The position numbers and the translations under genes are program-made. A stretch of 31,121 bases of DNA from Thermoplasmata archaeon (lineage in GTDB: Archaea > Thermoplasmatota > E2 > DHVEG-1): NCBI GenBank assembly GCA_003649715.1, contig QMSS01000002.1, positions 1 through 31,121 on the forward strand. Reading direction: 5' to 3'. Below the pieces are notes generated by a model. The model saw only the letters and a list, made by a program, of their open reading frames with translations. It ran no database searches and was not told the DNA's origin. This document shows positions 16,816 to 24,533 of the stretch, piece after piece (position 1 is the stretch's first letter; every line of letters begins with the position of its first letter).

Positions 16816-18084
16816 ATGGGTATGACGTTTGCTGAGAAAATACTTGCCAAATATGGAGGAGAAAGACAGGTGACTCCTGGTCAGATAGTAACTGTTTCCC
16901 CAGATCATCTACTGACACATGACAACACTGCTGCTATTGTGCAAAAGATACAAGAAGAGTTAGAGAAGTATGGAATATACAACAAGACCTTTCCGGTCGT
17001 AGTGCTTGACCATGTAATACCAGCAGCATCTGAGAAGACCGCTAGAAACCATAAAATTATACGGGATTTTGTAAAAAAACATGGTATCAAAAACTTTTTT
17101 GATATAGGCATAGGTATATGTCATCAAGTAATGATTGAAAAAGGACTGGCATTACCAGGAAAACTGCTGCTGGGAAGTGACTCTCATACCTGCTCCTATG
17201 GAGCAGTAGGTGCGTTTTCATCTGGCATAGATCGTACAGAGGCAGCAGCATTGATGTTAACAGGTGAAACCTGGCTGAAGGTCCCCAGTAGCATCAAAAT
17301 AACACTAAAGGGAAAACTCAAATCAGGTGTTATGGCAAAGGATGTAATCCTTCATATCATAGGAGATATCTCTGCATCTGGAGCTACATACTGCTCTGTT
17401 GAATTCACTGGCAATATCAAACAGTTTTCTGTAGATGATAGATTCACAATAGCAAACATGGGCGTAGAAATGGGTGCTAAAAATGCATATTTCCCACCAG
17501 ATGAGATAACCACAAGCTACCTAGATCAGATAGGAATAGCTAGATCATCCTACACCCCTGTCTTCCCAGACAGGGATGCATCCTATGATATGGAACTGGA
17601 ATATGATCTATCCAACATGGTGCCAATGATTGCATGCCCACATAGTGTAGACAATGTAAGAAAGGTAGACGAGGTAGCTGGCATAGAGATCAATCAATGT
17701 CTGATAGGAACCTGTACCAATGGTAGAGTCTCTGACCTGCAAATCACTGCACGTATACTAAAGGGAAAAAAAGTACATCCAGATGTTAGATTACTCATAC
17801 TACCAGCATCTAAAAAAGTATATGAAGAGGCATTAAGAAACGGAATAATTGAGATATTAGTAAAAGCAGGAGCTGTGATACTACCACCTGGATGTGGACC
17901 ATGTCTGGGAGCACATCAAGGTGTACTTGCACCTGGTGAACGCTGCCTCAGCACAGCTAACCGAAACTTCAAAGGACGCATGGGATGCAAAGAAGCAGAA
18001 ATCTACCTGAGCAGCCCTGCTACTGCAGCCGTATCAGCTATATATGGAGTTATAACTGATCCACGTGAGGTGATAAAAACATGA
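16816..18084 (+). CDS. leuC: 3-isopropylmalate/homoaconitate-type dehydratase large subunit
   Basis: This 422-residue archaeal-length LeuC-family catalytic subunit starts MGMTFAEKILAKYGG. It has LLGSDSHTCSYGAVGAFSSGIDRTEAA. Cluster cysteines lie in CLIGTCTNGRVSDL and PPGCGPCLGAHQGV, and the family end is GRMGCKEAEIYLSSPATAAVSAI. It needs the small subunit encoded next, whose ATG overlaps its stop codon (ATGA). It dehydrates and rehydrates a 2-hydroxy-di- or tri-acid: isopropylmalate for leucine, homocitrate, or citramalate/methylmalate-type substrates. Sequence alone does not decide which. It lies 24 bp after the single-chain aconitase, and a GGGGGTT Shine-Dalgarno precedes the ATG. No LeuA or LeuB homologue is in the window. 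Confidence 0.9.
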   Translation: MGMTFAEKILAKYGGERQVTPGQIVTVSPDHLLTHDNTAAIVQKIQEELEKYGIYNKTFPVVVLDHVIPAASEKTARNHKIIRDFVKKHGIKNFFDIGIGICHQVMIEKGLALPGKLLLGSDSHTCSYGAVGAFSSGIDRTEAAALMLTGETWLKVPSSIKITLKGKLKSGVMAKDVILHIIGDISASGATYCSVEFTGNIKQFSVDDRFTIANMGVEMGAKNAYFPPDEITTSYLDQIGIARSSYTPVFPDRDASYDMELEYDLSNMVPMIACPHSVDNVRKVDEVAGIEINQCLIGTCTNGRVSDLQITARILKGKKVHPDVRLLILPASKKVYEEALRNGIIEILVKAGAVILPPGCGPCLGAHQGVLAPGERCLSTANRNFKGRMGCKEAEIYLSSPATAAVSAIYGVITDPREVIKT

Positions 18085-18563
18085 GAATATGGAAGTATGG
18101 AGACAATATAAACACTGACATGCTGTTTCCAGGGAAATACACATACACATGTAGCACTCCTGAGGAAATCAAGCCACATCTACTCGAGGATCTTGATCCT
18201 TTGTTTGCTAAAAACGTGAAAGAAGGAGACATTATACTTGCTGGCAGAAACTTTGGATGCGGAAGCTCCAGAGAGCAACCAGTAGTTGGCCTAAAAGCAG
18301 TGGGTATAAAGGCCGTAATCGCTAAGAGCTTTGCACGTATATTCTACCGGGCGGCTATCAACCAGGGTCTGCTGCTCATAGAATGCCCTGAGGCAGTGGA
18401 TGCATACTCAGAAGGAGATAAAATAGAGATCAATGCAGAGAAAGGCATTATAAAAATTGGAGATAAACGTTTTTCGTTTCCCAGTCTTCCACCGGAGATA
18501 TTGGCAATACGTGATGCCGGTGGACTTTTATCATATACCAAATTAAAACTTAGAAAAAAATGA
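18081..18563 (+). CDS. leuD: 3-isopropylmalate/homoaconitate-type dehydratase small subunit
   Basis: This 160-residue swivel-domain subunit has NINTDMLFPGKY, then GRNFGCGSSREQPVVGLKAVGIKAVIAKSFARIFYRAAINQGL, the LeuD/HacB family core. The flexible loop that governs substrate choice reads YTYT (after PGK). As I recall, the corresponding loops in Methanocaldococcus enzymes are YLVY for isopropylmalate isomerase and YLRT for homoaconitase, so this one is neither. Translation is coupled to the large subunit by a four-base overlap. The pair forms the heteromeric enzyme; the real substrate stays open. Confidence 0.9.
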   Translation: MRIWKYGDNINTDMLFPGKYTYTCSTPEEIKPHLLEDLDPLFAKNVKEGDIILAGRNFGCGSSREQPVVGLKAVGIKAVIAKSFARIFYRAAINQGLLLIECPEAVDAYSEGDKIEINAEKGIIKIGDKRFSFPSLPPEILAIRDAGGLLSYTKLKLRKK

Positions 18564-18646
18564 GTATGAAAAGAAGTTAAGCAGCATGGAATAGCCCAAA
18601 AGATAAAAAGGATAGGGAGTTTAAAGAGTAAAAAGAATATATAGTT

Positions 18647-19111
18647 CTATTTTTCTAATTTTTTTATTTTTTCATCGGGATCTTCATATGCCATTTCTAT
18701 ATGTTTTATACCTGCCTCATAAAACGGTTTTCCTATTATCCTAAAGCCCTGTTTCTTGTAAAAATCAGCTGCATGTATCTGCGAGTGTATACGTATATTT
18801 TTAGCTCCCATATTATGTTTACAGTAGTTGATTAGATAGTTTATCAATTGTTTCCCATATCCTTTTTCCCTATATTTTTTTATGATAGCGATTCGTTCAA
18901 GTCTAACATATTCTTTTTCTGTTCTTATCCTAGCGCATCCGATAGGCTTCCCATGGAGATATACTATGATATGTCTAGCTTTTGTGTCTAGACCATCTAT
19001 TTCTAGATGCAGAGGAACTTGTTGTTCTTTTACAAAAACCTGCTTTCGTATATTTATAATGTGTAAAAGTTCTTCTTTGTTTTTTATAGGTCTTATCTCC
19101 AACTCCTGCAT
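18647..19111 (-). CDS. GNAT-family N-acetyltransferase
   Basis: This 154-residue protein has the GNAT fold order. Strands lie around IRPIKNKEELLHIINIRKQVFVKEQQVP, followed by IGCARIRTEKEYVRLERIAIIKKYREKGYGKQL, which contains the acetyl-CoA-binding R/Q-x2-G-x-G/A loop (REKGYGK). NIRIHSQIHAADFYKKQGFRIIG and a C-terminal GIKHIEM complete it. The family closest in appearance is the ElaA/YjcF-like group of small acetyltransferases; the acceptor is unknown. It is transcribed toward the leuD gene (convergent), with an 83-bp gap. The ribosome site before the ATG is weak. Confidence 0.9.
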   Translation of the reverse strand: MQELEIRPIKNKEELLHIINIRKQVFVKEQQVPLHLEIDGLDTKARHIIVYLHGKPIGCARIRTEKEYVRLERIAIIKKYREKGYGKQLINYLINYCKHNMGAKNIRIHSQIHAADFYKKQGFRIIGKPFYEAGIKHIEMAYEDPDEKIKKLEK

Positions 19112-19237
19112 ACCGCCATACCATTTTATTTATTGAGATGAATGAAGGTTTTTTTGTCTAGAAAAATCAGTTAATCTCTTTGGAACATAAAAGAGTGGTT
19201 TTCTATTTTAAATCTTTTACTAGGAGTGTTTTCTTTT

Positions 19238-19468
19238 TTAGTCTTCGTATATTTTTAATGTTTCGAAGAATTCAGGTTTGAATATGTATCCATATGGTGT
19301 TTTTTCAATCAATCCTTTTTTGATACATATTTCATATAGGTTTTTTTGTTTTGAGGATATGTTTTTTCTGTTTTTCTTTATTGTTTTTCTGCTTGTTACA
19401 ATTTTTTTATTTGTTTTGCATGTCTTCGTTTCTATATCTAGTGGTCTGGTAATTGCCACTGTTTTCAT
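19238..19468 (-). CDS. Small basic protein of unknown function
   Basis: From the ATG at 19468 this encodes 76 residues: MKTVAITRPLDIETKTCK, a very basic middle (repeated Lys/Arg/Asn), then LYEICIKKGLIEKTPYGYIFKPEFFETL. The second half looks like one helix-turn-strand unit, possibly part of a winged-helix fold, with a basic tether before it. I do not recognise a family. The palindromic TATTTAAATA at 19497-19506 lies 28 bp before this ATG, which would make the transcript nearly leaderless and supports this start over the upstream one at 19525. Confidence 0.5.
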   Translation of the reverse strand: MKTVAITRPLDIETKTCKTNKKIVTSRKTIKKNRKNISSKQKNLYEICIKKGLIEKTPYGYIFKPEFFETLKIYED

Positions 19469-19496
19469 ATCAATGCATATTTTTTGTTGTTGAGAG

Positions 19497-19506
19497 TATT
19501 TAAATA
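19497..19506 (-). promoter_or_regulatory. TATA box TATTTAAATA
   Basis: A symmetric TATTTAAATA is centred about 33 bp upstream of the ATG at 19468. Transcription would begin only a few bases before that ATG, consistent with a near-leaderless message. Confidence 0.5.
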
Positions 19507-19684
19507 TGGTGTGTCGGAATGTCAAGATGGAAAAATATCAGAATAAATGTGATGATGATGTTTTATTATGTCTAGATCCCTATATTTTTTTAGTAGAAAT
19601 TTGTGAGGAGTTATGTGAAGGGGAAAAGGTGATGTAGGAATTGAGTTAGGGATTGTTTTATTTTTGGTTTCTTGTAATTTTTTT

Positions 19685-21259
19685 TCATATGTTTTGTGTT
19701 GGTTGTGCTATTTTTCGTGATATGCTTATGGTTCCTATGATGTTTCCCTGTTGGTCGTATCGTGGTAGTTTGATTGTGTGGTACCACTGTTCTTGTCCAT
19801 CTGGCTGTATGATTTTTTCGGTTTTTTCGATTATTGTTTGGTTTCTTTCTAATATTTTTTTGTCTTCCTCGTGTATTTTTTGTGCTTTTTCTTGTGGTAG
19901 TATGTCGTATTCTGTTTTTCCAATGGCTTCTATGGGGTTGATGTTCCATTGTGCTGCTTGTGCTTTGTTTATCATTATGAATTTGTTGTTTTTGTTTTTG
20001 AAGTAGATGGGGTCTGGTATGTTGTCCATGAGTGTTTGTAGTAGGTTGTGTTCTTCTTGTAGTTTTTCTTCTGTTAGTTTCCATTCTGTTATGTCTCGGG
20101 ATATGCCCATTGTGCCTATTATGTCTCCATCGGGGTTGTATCTGGGTATTTTTGTGACTGATACCCATTTTTTTGTTCCATCTTTATATGTTATTTTTTC
20201 TATTTTGTTTATGATGGGTTGTCCTGTTTGTATTATTTGGTTGTCGTCTTCGAAGGTTTTTTTTGCTTCTTCTGGTGGTAGGAAGTCGTAGTCTGTTTTT
20301 CCTATCATGTCTTCTGGTTTGGTGTTCCAATGTTCAGCTTTGGCTTTGTTTACTAGTATGAACCTGTTTTGTTCGTCTTTGAAGTAGACGGAGTCTGGTA
20401 TGTTGTTGATTAGTGTGTTTAGTAGCTCGTGTTCTATTGTCAGTTTTTTTTCTGCTTTTGTTCGTTCTGTTATGTCTCTTATTATTAGAACGAAGTTGTC
20501 GACTTCATTGTTTTTTTTGATGAGGAAGAAGGAGCTTATTTCTATGTCTAGTATGTTTCCTTTTTTGTCTTTTATTTTGGTGGTGTAGTTTTTTGCGGTT
20601 TTTTCTGATAGTAGTTCTTCGAATTGACTGACAACTATGGGAAGTGAGTTTGCTGTTAGTAGGTCTAGGTTGAGGAGGTTTTTTCCTATGAGTTCTTCTT
20701 TTTTGTAGTCTAGCATTTCGCATAGTCTGGTGTTTATGTCTAGTATATCTCCTCTTGCGTCTAGTACTATGATTCCGTCGGTGGTGTATTCAAAGAGTCC
20801 TCGGTATTTTTTTTCGCTTTCTCTTAGTTTTTTTTCTGCGTTTTTTCTTTCTGTTATGTCCCATATTAGTACGAACATTACTGGTTTTCCTTGCATTCTG
20901 AATAATGATATGCTGATTTCTACGGGTAGGTATTCTCCATCTTTCCGCAGGGTTTCTGTTTCTTTGTGTAGTCCACCTTTGGCTGCTATTTCTTCCATGA
21001 ACTGCTGCCAGTTTGTCTCTGTGGGTAGTATATCTTTGAGTGATAGTCTTAGTAGTTCCTCCCATCTGTATCTTAGTAGTTCGCATGATTTGTGGTTTGC
21101 CTCTAGTATTTGTCCTTCGAATGTGGTTAGGAATGCTGCTGCGTTTACTTGTTCAAAGAGTGTTTTGTATCTTTCATCTCCATCATGGTCAATGTAGCTG
21201 CTGCTGTTGTTTTGTTTCTTATTTCCAGGCATTGTTTGTTCCTGGTAGTTTTGTATCAT
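19685..21259 (-). CDS. Four-PAS-domain sensor-like protein without an output domain
   Basis: This 524-residue soluble protein is built from four PAS/PAC units at roughly 30-140, 148-270, 278-395 and 403-518. The end motifs of the first three are IWDITERK, IIRDITERT and ISRDITEW; the last is a decayed ISRKIAQ. Units 3 and 4 are close copies of each other (LLNTLINNIPDSVYFKD against LLQTLMDNIPDPIYFKN, and IGKTDYDFLPPEEAKK against IGKTEYDILPQEKAQK), so they arose by tandem duplication. No histidine kinase, HATPase, GGDEF, HTH or membrane part is present; the chain stops right after PAS4. It may signal through a separate partner or be a remnant of a longer kinase. The start has a GGTGA Shine-Dalgarno with nine-base spacing. 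Confidence 0.9.
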   Translation of the reverse strand: MIQNYQEQTMPGNKKQNNSSSYIDHDGDERYKTLFEQVNAAAFLTTFEGQILEANHKSCELLRYRWEELLRLSLKDILPTETNWQQFMEEIAAKGGLHKETETLRKDGEYLPVEISISLFRMQGKPVMFVLIWDITERKNAEKKLRESEKKYRGLFEYTTDGIIVLDARGDILDINTRLCEMLDYKKEELIGKNLLNLDLLTANSLPIVVSQFEELLSEKTAKNYTTKIKDKKGNILDIEISSFFLIKKNNEVDNFVLIIRDITERTKAEKKLTIEHELLNTLINNIPDSVYFKDEQNRFILVNKAKAEHWNTKPEDMIGKTDYDFLPPEEAKKTFEDDNQIIQTGQPIINKIEKITYKDGTKKWVSVTKIPRYNPDGDIIGTMGISRDITEWKLTEEKLQEEHNLLQTLMDNIPDPIYFKNKNNKFIMINKAQAAQWNINPIEAIGKTEYDILPQEKAQKIHEEDKKILERNQTIIEKTEKIIQPDGQEQWYHTIKLPRYDQQGNIIGTISISRKIAQPTQNI

Positions 21260-21433
21260 TTTAAAATTTCACCAAACTCTCTTTTTTTGGTCAAAACAAT
21301 TTTATTCTTTTTTTATGGCATCCCATTCCACATTTTTTGTTGGGAAATGTGTTTATTTGTTATTAAATATTTTTGTGTTTTTTTTCTTTGTATGAAAACA
21401 GATGGGGGAAAAAGTGGAAAAATAATAGTTTTT

Positions 21434-22465
21434 TTATTTTATTATGAGTTGTGTTGTATTGTTTTTTTGTTTGATGGTTTTGATTTTTGTGTCGAAGAAT
21501 TGTTGTAACAGCCATATGTTGGTCTTTGTATGATCAGTTAGTTTTCTTACTATGCAGGATGATTCTCCTTTTTCTCTTGCAAGCACCATGTAGGGTATTA
21601 TCTGATCTGCTGCGTATATGTCTATTGTTGCTCCTGATTCAATTTCTTTTATTAGCTGTGTAGCTGCTTCTTCTCCTATTTTCTCTGCAGGTACACCTTT
21701 TTCTCCTAGCATAGTGGATCCTATTGTTGTCTGTGATGACTGACTCCATAGTGTTATTCCTGTTCCTTCTGAAAAGGCATCTGTTGTTTTTTCGACATGT
21801 ATGTGTGTTTCTATGTTTTTTTTCAATAGTGTTTTTATCGCTGCGTGTTTCATTCTTTTTCCGATATGATCTGGTAGTTTGGATAGATGTATGATTCCGT
21901 TTACCTGTTTGAATATTTGTTTTTCTTTTAGATGTAGTGGAAAAATCTCTTTAGTGGGATATATTTTTAGTATCGCCTCTCCACCACCCTGTGGGTAGTA
22001 TCCTCTTCTGATAAGTTGTGTATCAGTTTTTACACCCATTTTTTTGATTAGAGGTAGGAATATGTTTGTGAAATAATCCCAGGATGGGGCCCATTTTACA
22101 TCTGTTCCACCTATTATCTTTATTGTCACGGGTTTTGTGGTTTTTAATGATGCGAGTATGCATGCCTGTAAGACGAGTGTGATGCTACCGGCTGTTCCAA
22201 TATCAAATCTGTGCTCTCCACCTTTTATGTCTTTTGGGTAGAATCTGATGTGGGATGATCCAAGGTCTAGTCCCTCTGTTTTCCCGGAGCATAGGTTTTT
22301 GATGATTGTTACAGCAGCATGATGCTGTGGTTTTATTCCTGGATTGGGGCGTCTAGCACGGATATTTGTTATCTCAACAGGTTTTTTTGTTAGAACTGAT
22401 AGGGCGATGGCTGTGCGTAATATCTGACCTCCACCCTCGCCATATGATCCATCTATACTGAGCAA
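21434..22465 (-). CDS. rtcA: RNA 3'-terminal phosphate cyclase family protein (RtcA)
   Basis: This 343-residue protein starts LSIDGSYGEGGGQILRTAIALSVLT, the RtcA hallmark. Further family segments are RARRPNPGIKPQHHAAV, DIGTAGSITLVLQA, GGTDVKWAPSWDY and RRGYYPQGGGE. RtcA turns RNA 3'-phosphate ends into 2',3'-cyclic phosphates through an adenylated His. In E. coli that His lies in an HxxDQ motif; here the same place reads YAADQ, with Tyr284 (codon 21614-21616). Activity is therefore uncertain (see findings). The start is TTG at 22465, with a full GGAGGTGA Shine-Dalgarno 14 bases upstream. The CinA gene lies 38 bp upstream on the same strand and may be co-transcribed. Confidence 0.92.
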   Translation of the reverse strand: MLSIDGSYGEGGGQILRTAIALSVLTKKPVEITNIRARRPNPGIKPQHHAAVTIIKNLCSGKTEGLDLGSSHIRFYPKDIKGGEHRFDIGTAGSITLVLQACILASLKTTKPVTIKIIGGTDVKWAPSWDYFTNIFLPLIKKMGVKTDTQLIRRGYYPQGGGEAILKIYPTKEIFPLHLKEKQIFKQVNGIIHLSKLPDHIGKRMKHAAIKTLLKKNIETHIHVEKTTDAFSEGTGITLWSQSSQTTIGSTMLGEKGVPAEKIGEEAATQLIKEIESGATIDIYAADQIIPYMVLAREKGESSCIVRKLTDHTKTNIWLLQQFFDTKIKTIKQKNNTTQLIIK

Positions 22466-22503
22466 AAGGGATATTCTGTCACCTCCATCATCTATATCTT
22501 TTT

Positions 22504-22986
22504 TTACTGAGTTGATATATGTTGCAGGAGAAGTCTAAGAGCAGCGTTGCACGTGCTTTCTTTGTTTCCCAGTCTATCCTTTTTGAAAACAAATTTTTTT
22601 ACATCCACATCCTCTGCTGTGGCGATTGCTATGTAGACTAGTCCAACTGGTTTTTCAGGTGTTCCACCTGTTGGTCCTGCTACTCCTGTTGTTGCCAGCC
22701 CTATATCTGTATTGGCTATATTTTTTATTCCCAGAGCCATTGCCTTTGCTGTTTGTCTACTAACAGCCCCATATTTCTCTATTGTGTCCTCTGGGACGTT
22801 TAGTAGTTCTATTTTGGATTTGTTGCTGTATGATACTACTCCTCTTTCAAAATATTCTGAGCTACCTGGTATGTTTGTGAGTGTATGTGCTATCAGGCCT
22901 CCTGTGCAGGATTCCGCGGTTGCAATAGTAAGACCTTTGTTTTTTAATAGTTGAGACACTTTGTTGAGTATTTTTTCATCTATCAT
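22504..22986 (-). CDS. pncC: CinA C-terminal domain / nicotinamide-nucleotide amidase
   Basis: This 160-residue stand-alone CinA-C domain has TIATAESCTGGLIAHTLTNIPGSSEYFERGVVSYSN, the family signature. GAVSRQTAKAMALGI, ATTGVAGPTGGTPEKPVGLVYIA and a C-terminal helix follow. PncC enzymes deamidate nicotinamide mononucleotide to nicotinate mononucleotide, recycling NAD breakdown products. The N-terminal MoaB-like domain of full CinA is absent, as in E. coli PncC. A GGAGGA Shine-Dalgarno precedes the ATG. It probably leads a two-gene unit with rtcA. Confidence 0.93.
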   Translation of the reverse strand: MIDEKILNKVSQLLKNKGLTIATAESCTGGLIAHTLTNIPGSSEYFERGVVSYSNKSKIELLNVPEDTIEKYGAVSRQTAKAMALGIKNIANTDIGLATTGVAGPTGGTPEKPVGLVYIAIATAEDVDVKKFVFKKDRLGNKESTCNAALRLLLQHISTQ

Positions 22987-23297
22987 AGGGGTGAGAAATC
23001 CTCCTCAGACCAATTGAACTCGTGTTTATTTTTTTTATGTATTATGTATACGACAAGTTCTTTTGTTTCTAAATATTTTTTCCCTTCTTATTTTTTTGTT
23101 TTTCCTTGTTTTTATTTTGGATTTGTAGATGGAAAACGTTTTTTTATTTCCAGGGAATTGTGTTTCTGCATCCCTCAAAAAAAATTTGGGCACATCTTTT
23201 TTTGTATGGTCAAAAGTTATATATTGGAAGTTGTTTTATCCAGGGCTAGGATTTACACCATTGTGTTTACGCTCTATCTGATCTAAAAATTGTTTGT
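22987..23297. other. Intergenic region before the tRNA genes, 311 bp
   Basis: The region is T-rich on the plus strand. A TATA-like GTTATATATTGG (about 23215-23226) is the best promoter candidate for the tRNA pair. It would give a leader of roughly 50 nt to be removed by RNase P. I see no further gene in it. Confidence 0.35.
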
Positions 23298-23376
<79 letters not shown>

Positions 23377-23395
23377 AAAAATGGGTGGTTTTTGT

Positions 23396-23470
23396 GCTCC
23401 CGTGGTGTAGTCCGGCCAATCATTCCGGCCTTTCGAGCCGAAGACTCGGGTTCAAATCCCGACGGGAGCA
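23396..23470 (+). tRNA. tRNA-Glu (anticodon TTC)
   Basis: The acceptor GCTCCCG pairs with CGGGAGC. The D arm contains GTAGTCCGGCCAAT. The anticodon stem CCGGC/GCCGA closes the loop CTTTCGA, giving anticodon TTC. The T arm is TCGGG-TTCAAAT-CCCGA, and the discriminator is A. It lies 25 bp after tRNA-Gln and is probably transcribed with it. A T-rich run at 23473-23496 may end the transcript. CCA is not encoded. Confidence 0.96.
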
Positions 23471-23596
23471 TACTCTTTTTTCCTAATGTTTTTTTCAGTT
23501 GACATCTCATTACAGATAATCCCAGCTGAATAAAAAAAGGAATTTAAATGAAAATATTATAATGTCCATTCATAATGTTAGAGAGGTATAATGTAA

Positions 23597-23810
23597 ATGG
23601 TGTACTGGAAAGAATGGAAGTCACTTATAGGTGGAGGAATTGGGTTTCTGATTTTAGGAATCTTTATGATAATGTTGATTACTCTACCCGGTGCATCTAG
23701 TGGAAGAGGAGCAGGTGGTCTAGACATAATGCAAATTATTGTTCCTAGTTATCGGAATGGTTATGCTAATACTAGGAATTTTTTTAAGAAAAAAACCTGA
23801 GAAACATTAA
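23597..23810 (+). pseudogene. Small two-TM membrane protein gene with a frameshift
   Basis: The ATG at 23597 has a GAGGT Shine-Dalgarno. The first frame encodes MVYWKEWKSLIGGGIGFLIL, the rest of a membrane helix, and then loses hydrophobic character after DIMQ (codon 23732-23734), ending at 23800. From the next base the +1 frame reads LLFLVIGMVMLILGIFLRKK and ends PEKH at a TAA at 23808-23810. This is a second membrane helix with a basic cytoplasmic tail, echoing the LILGIF of the first helix. One extra base near 23732-23738 explains both. The intact product would be a 70-residue hairpin membrane protein. A sequencing error, a real mutation or a programmed shift are all possible. The function is unknown. 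Confidence 0.65.
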
Positions 23811-23818
23811 CTATTTAT

Positions 23819-24013
23819 TTATCTACGTAAATATTCTCCAACAACAGCGATAATTATTCCAGCTACCAAAAACATATAAGATCCGATATTTCCAAGAAAA
23901 CCTAACGCATATAGATTCATAAAATAGGCTAAACTACTGATTATTATCAAAGGAACAACAGCGACAATTATCCCTACGATTATCAAAAATTTACCAATTC
24001 TCTTATCCCTCAT
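23819..24013 (-). CDS. Small two-TM membrane protein
   Basis: This 64-residue protein begins MRDKRIGKFLIIVGIIVAVVPLIIISS and ends with a second hydrophobic helix (YMFLVAGIIIAVVGEYLRR). Both ends are basic, so both should be cytoplasmic. A strong GGTGAGG Shine-Dalgarno lies eight bases before the ATG. Its end lies only nine bases from the end of the frameshifted two-TM gene on the other strand, so the two are convergent. No family is recognised. Confidence 0.7.
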   Translation of the reverse strand: MRDKRIGKFLIIVGIIVAVVPLIIISSLAYFMNLYALGFLGNIGSYMFLVAGIIIAVVGEYLRR

Positions 24014-24533
24014 TTAATTTTCCTCACCAAATCCAGAAAATCAGGTTAAGTAGTTATAGTATTTTTCTATTTTATTCTAGTGGGATGCTCCCTAAATTTT
24101 GAGGTGCCATTTTTGAAACATATTTTTATAAGCTAAATGTATAACTATGATATTTGGTCGATGAAGACTCTTGACACACCCGTCGTTATACAACATCTTG
24201 GACCAATTAGAAGAGGCAATGAAATTTGATTTTTGTAAACCCAAAATTAAACATCAGTCTTTTCTATTGAAATGTCAGGAAAGACTGGTTCTACAGAAAC
24301 CATCCACCACCATAACTGCTATAAAGACAGCATTCCAGCAGTAAATTAAGTTGTTTTTTAGTTGTTTTTGTAAATATCGGATTATTATTTCTTTAGGTAG
24401 AGGGGTAGAATTAATATAACTATTATCATCTCATCTTCAAAAAAATTTTTATCTATTTTTTGTAAGGAAAATTCCATACATTTTCCAATCTTTTATATAC
24501 CTTCTAGTATAAAACATTGTTTTGTGATAAAAT
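24014..24533. other. Intergenic region, 520 bp, with a hairpin and short open frames
   Basis: It holds a stem CAGTCTTTTC/GAAAGACTG (24255-24264 with 24279-24287, one bulge). Two short plus-strand frames are present: 22 codons from ATG 24161 after a TATA-like TTTTTATAAG, and 41 codons from ATG 24219 to 24344. Neither has a convincing ribosome site or a recognisable product. Together they may be a decayed gene. The last 50 bp is the promoter of the next gene. Confidence 0.4.
24492..24499 (+). promoter_or_regulatory. TATA box of the exported-protein gene
   Basis: TTTATATA lies 35-42 bp before the ATG at 24534. It predicts a transcript start near 24521 and a leader of about 13 nt containing a GTGAT Shine-Dalgarno. 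Confidence 0.5.

Noticed and set aside
19611..20168. 185-residue minus-strand frame rich in Thr, His, Asn and Arg
   Set aside because: It is a shadow of the PAS gene in another frame, open only because that gene's coding strand is poor in T; it has no recognisable domain.
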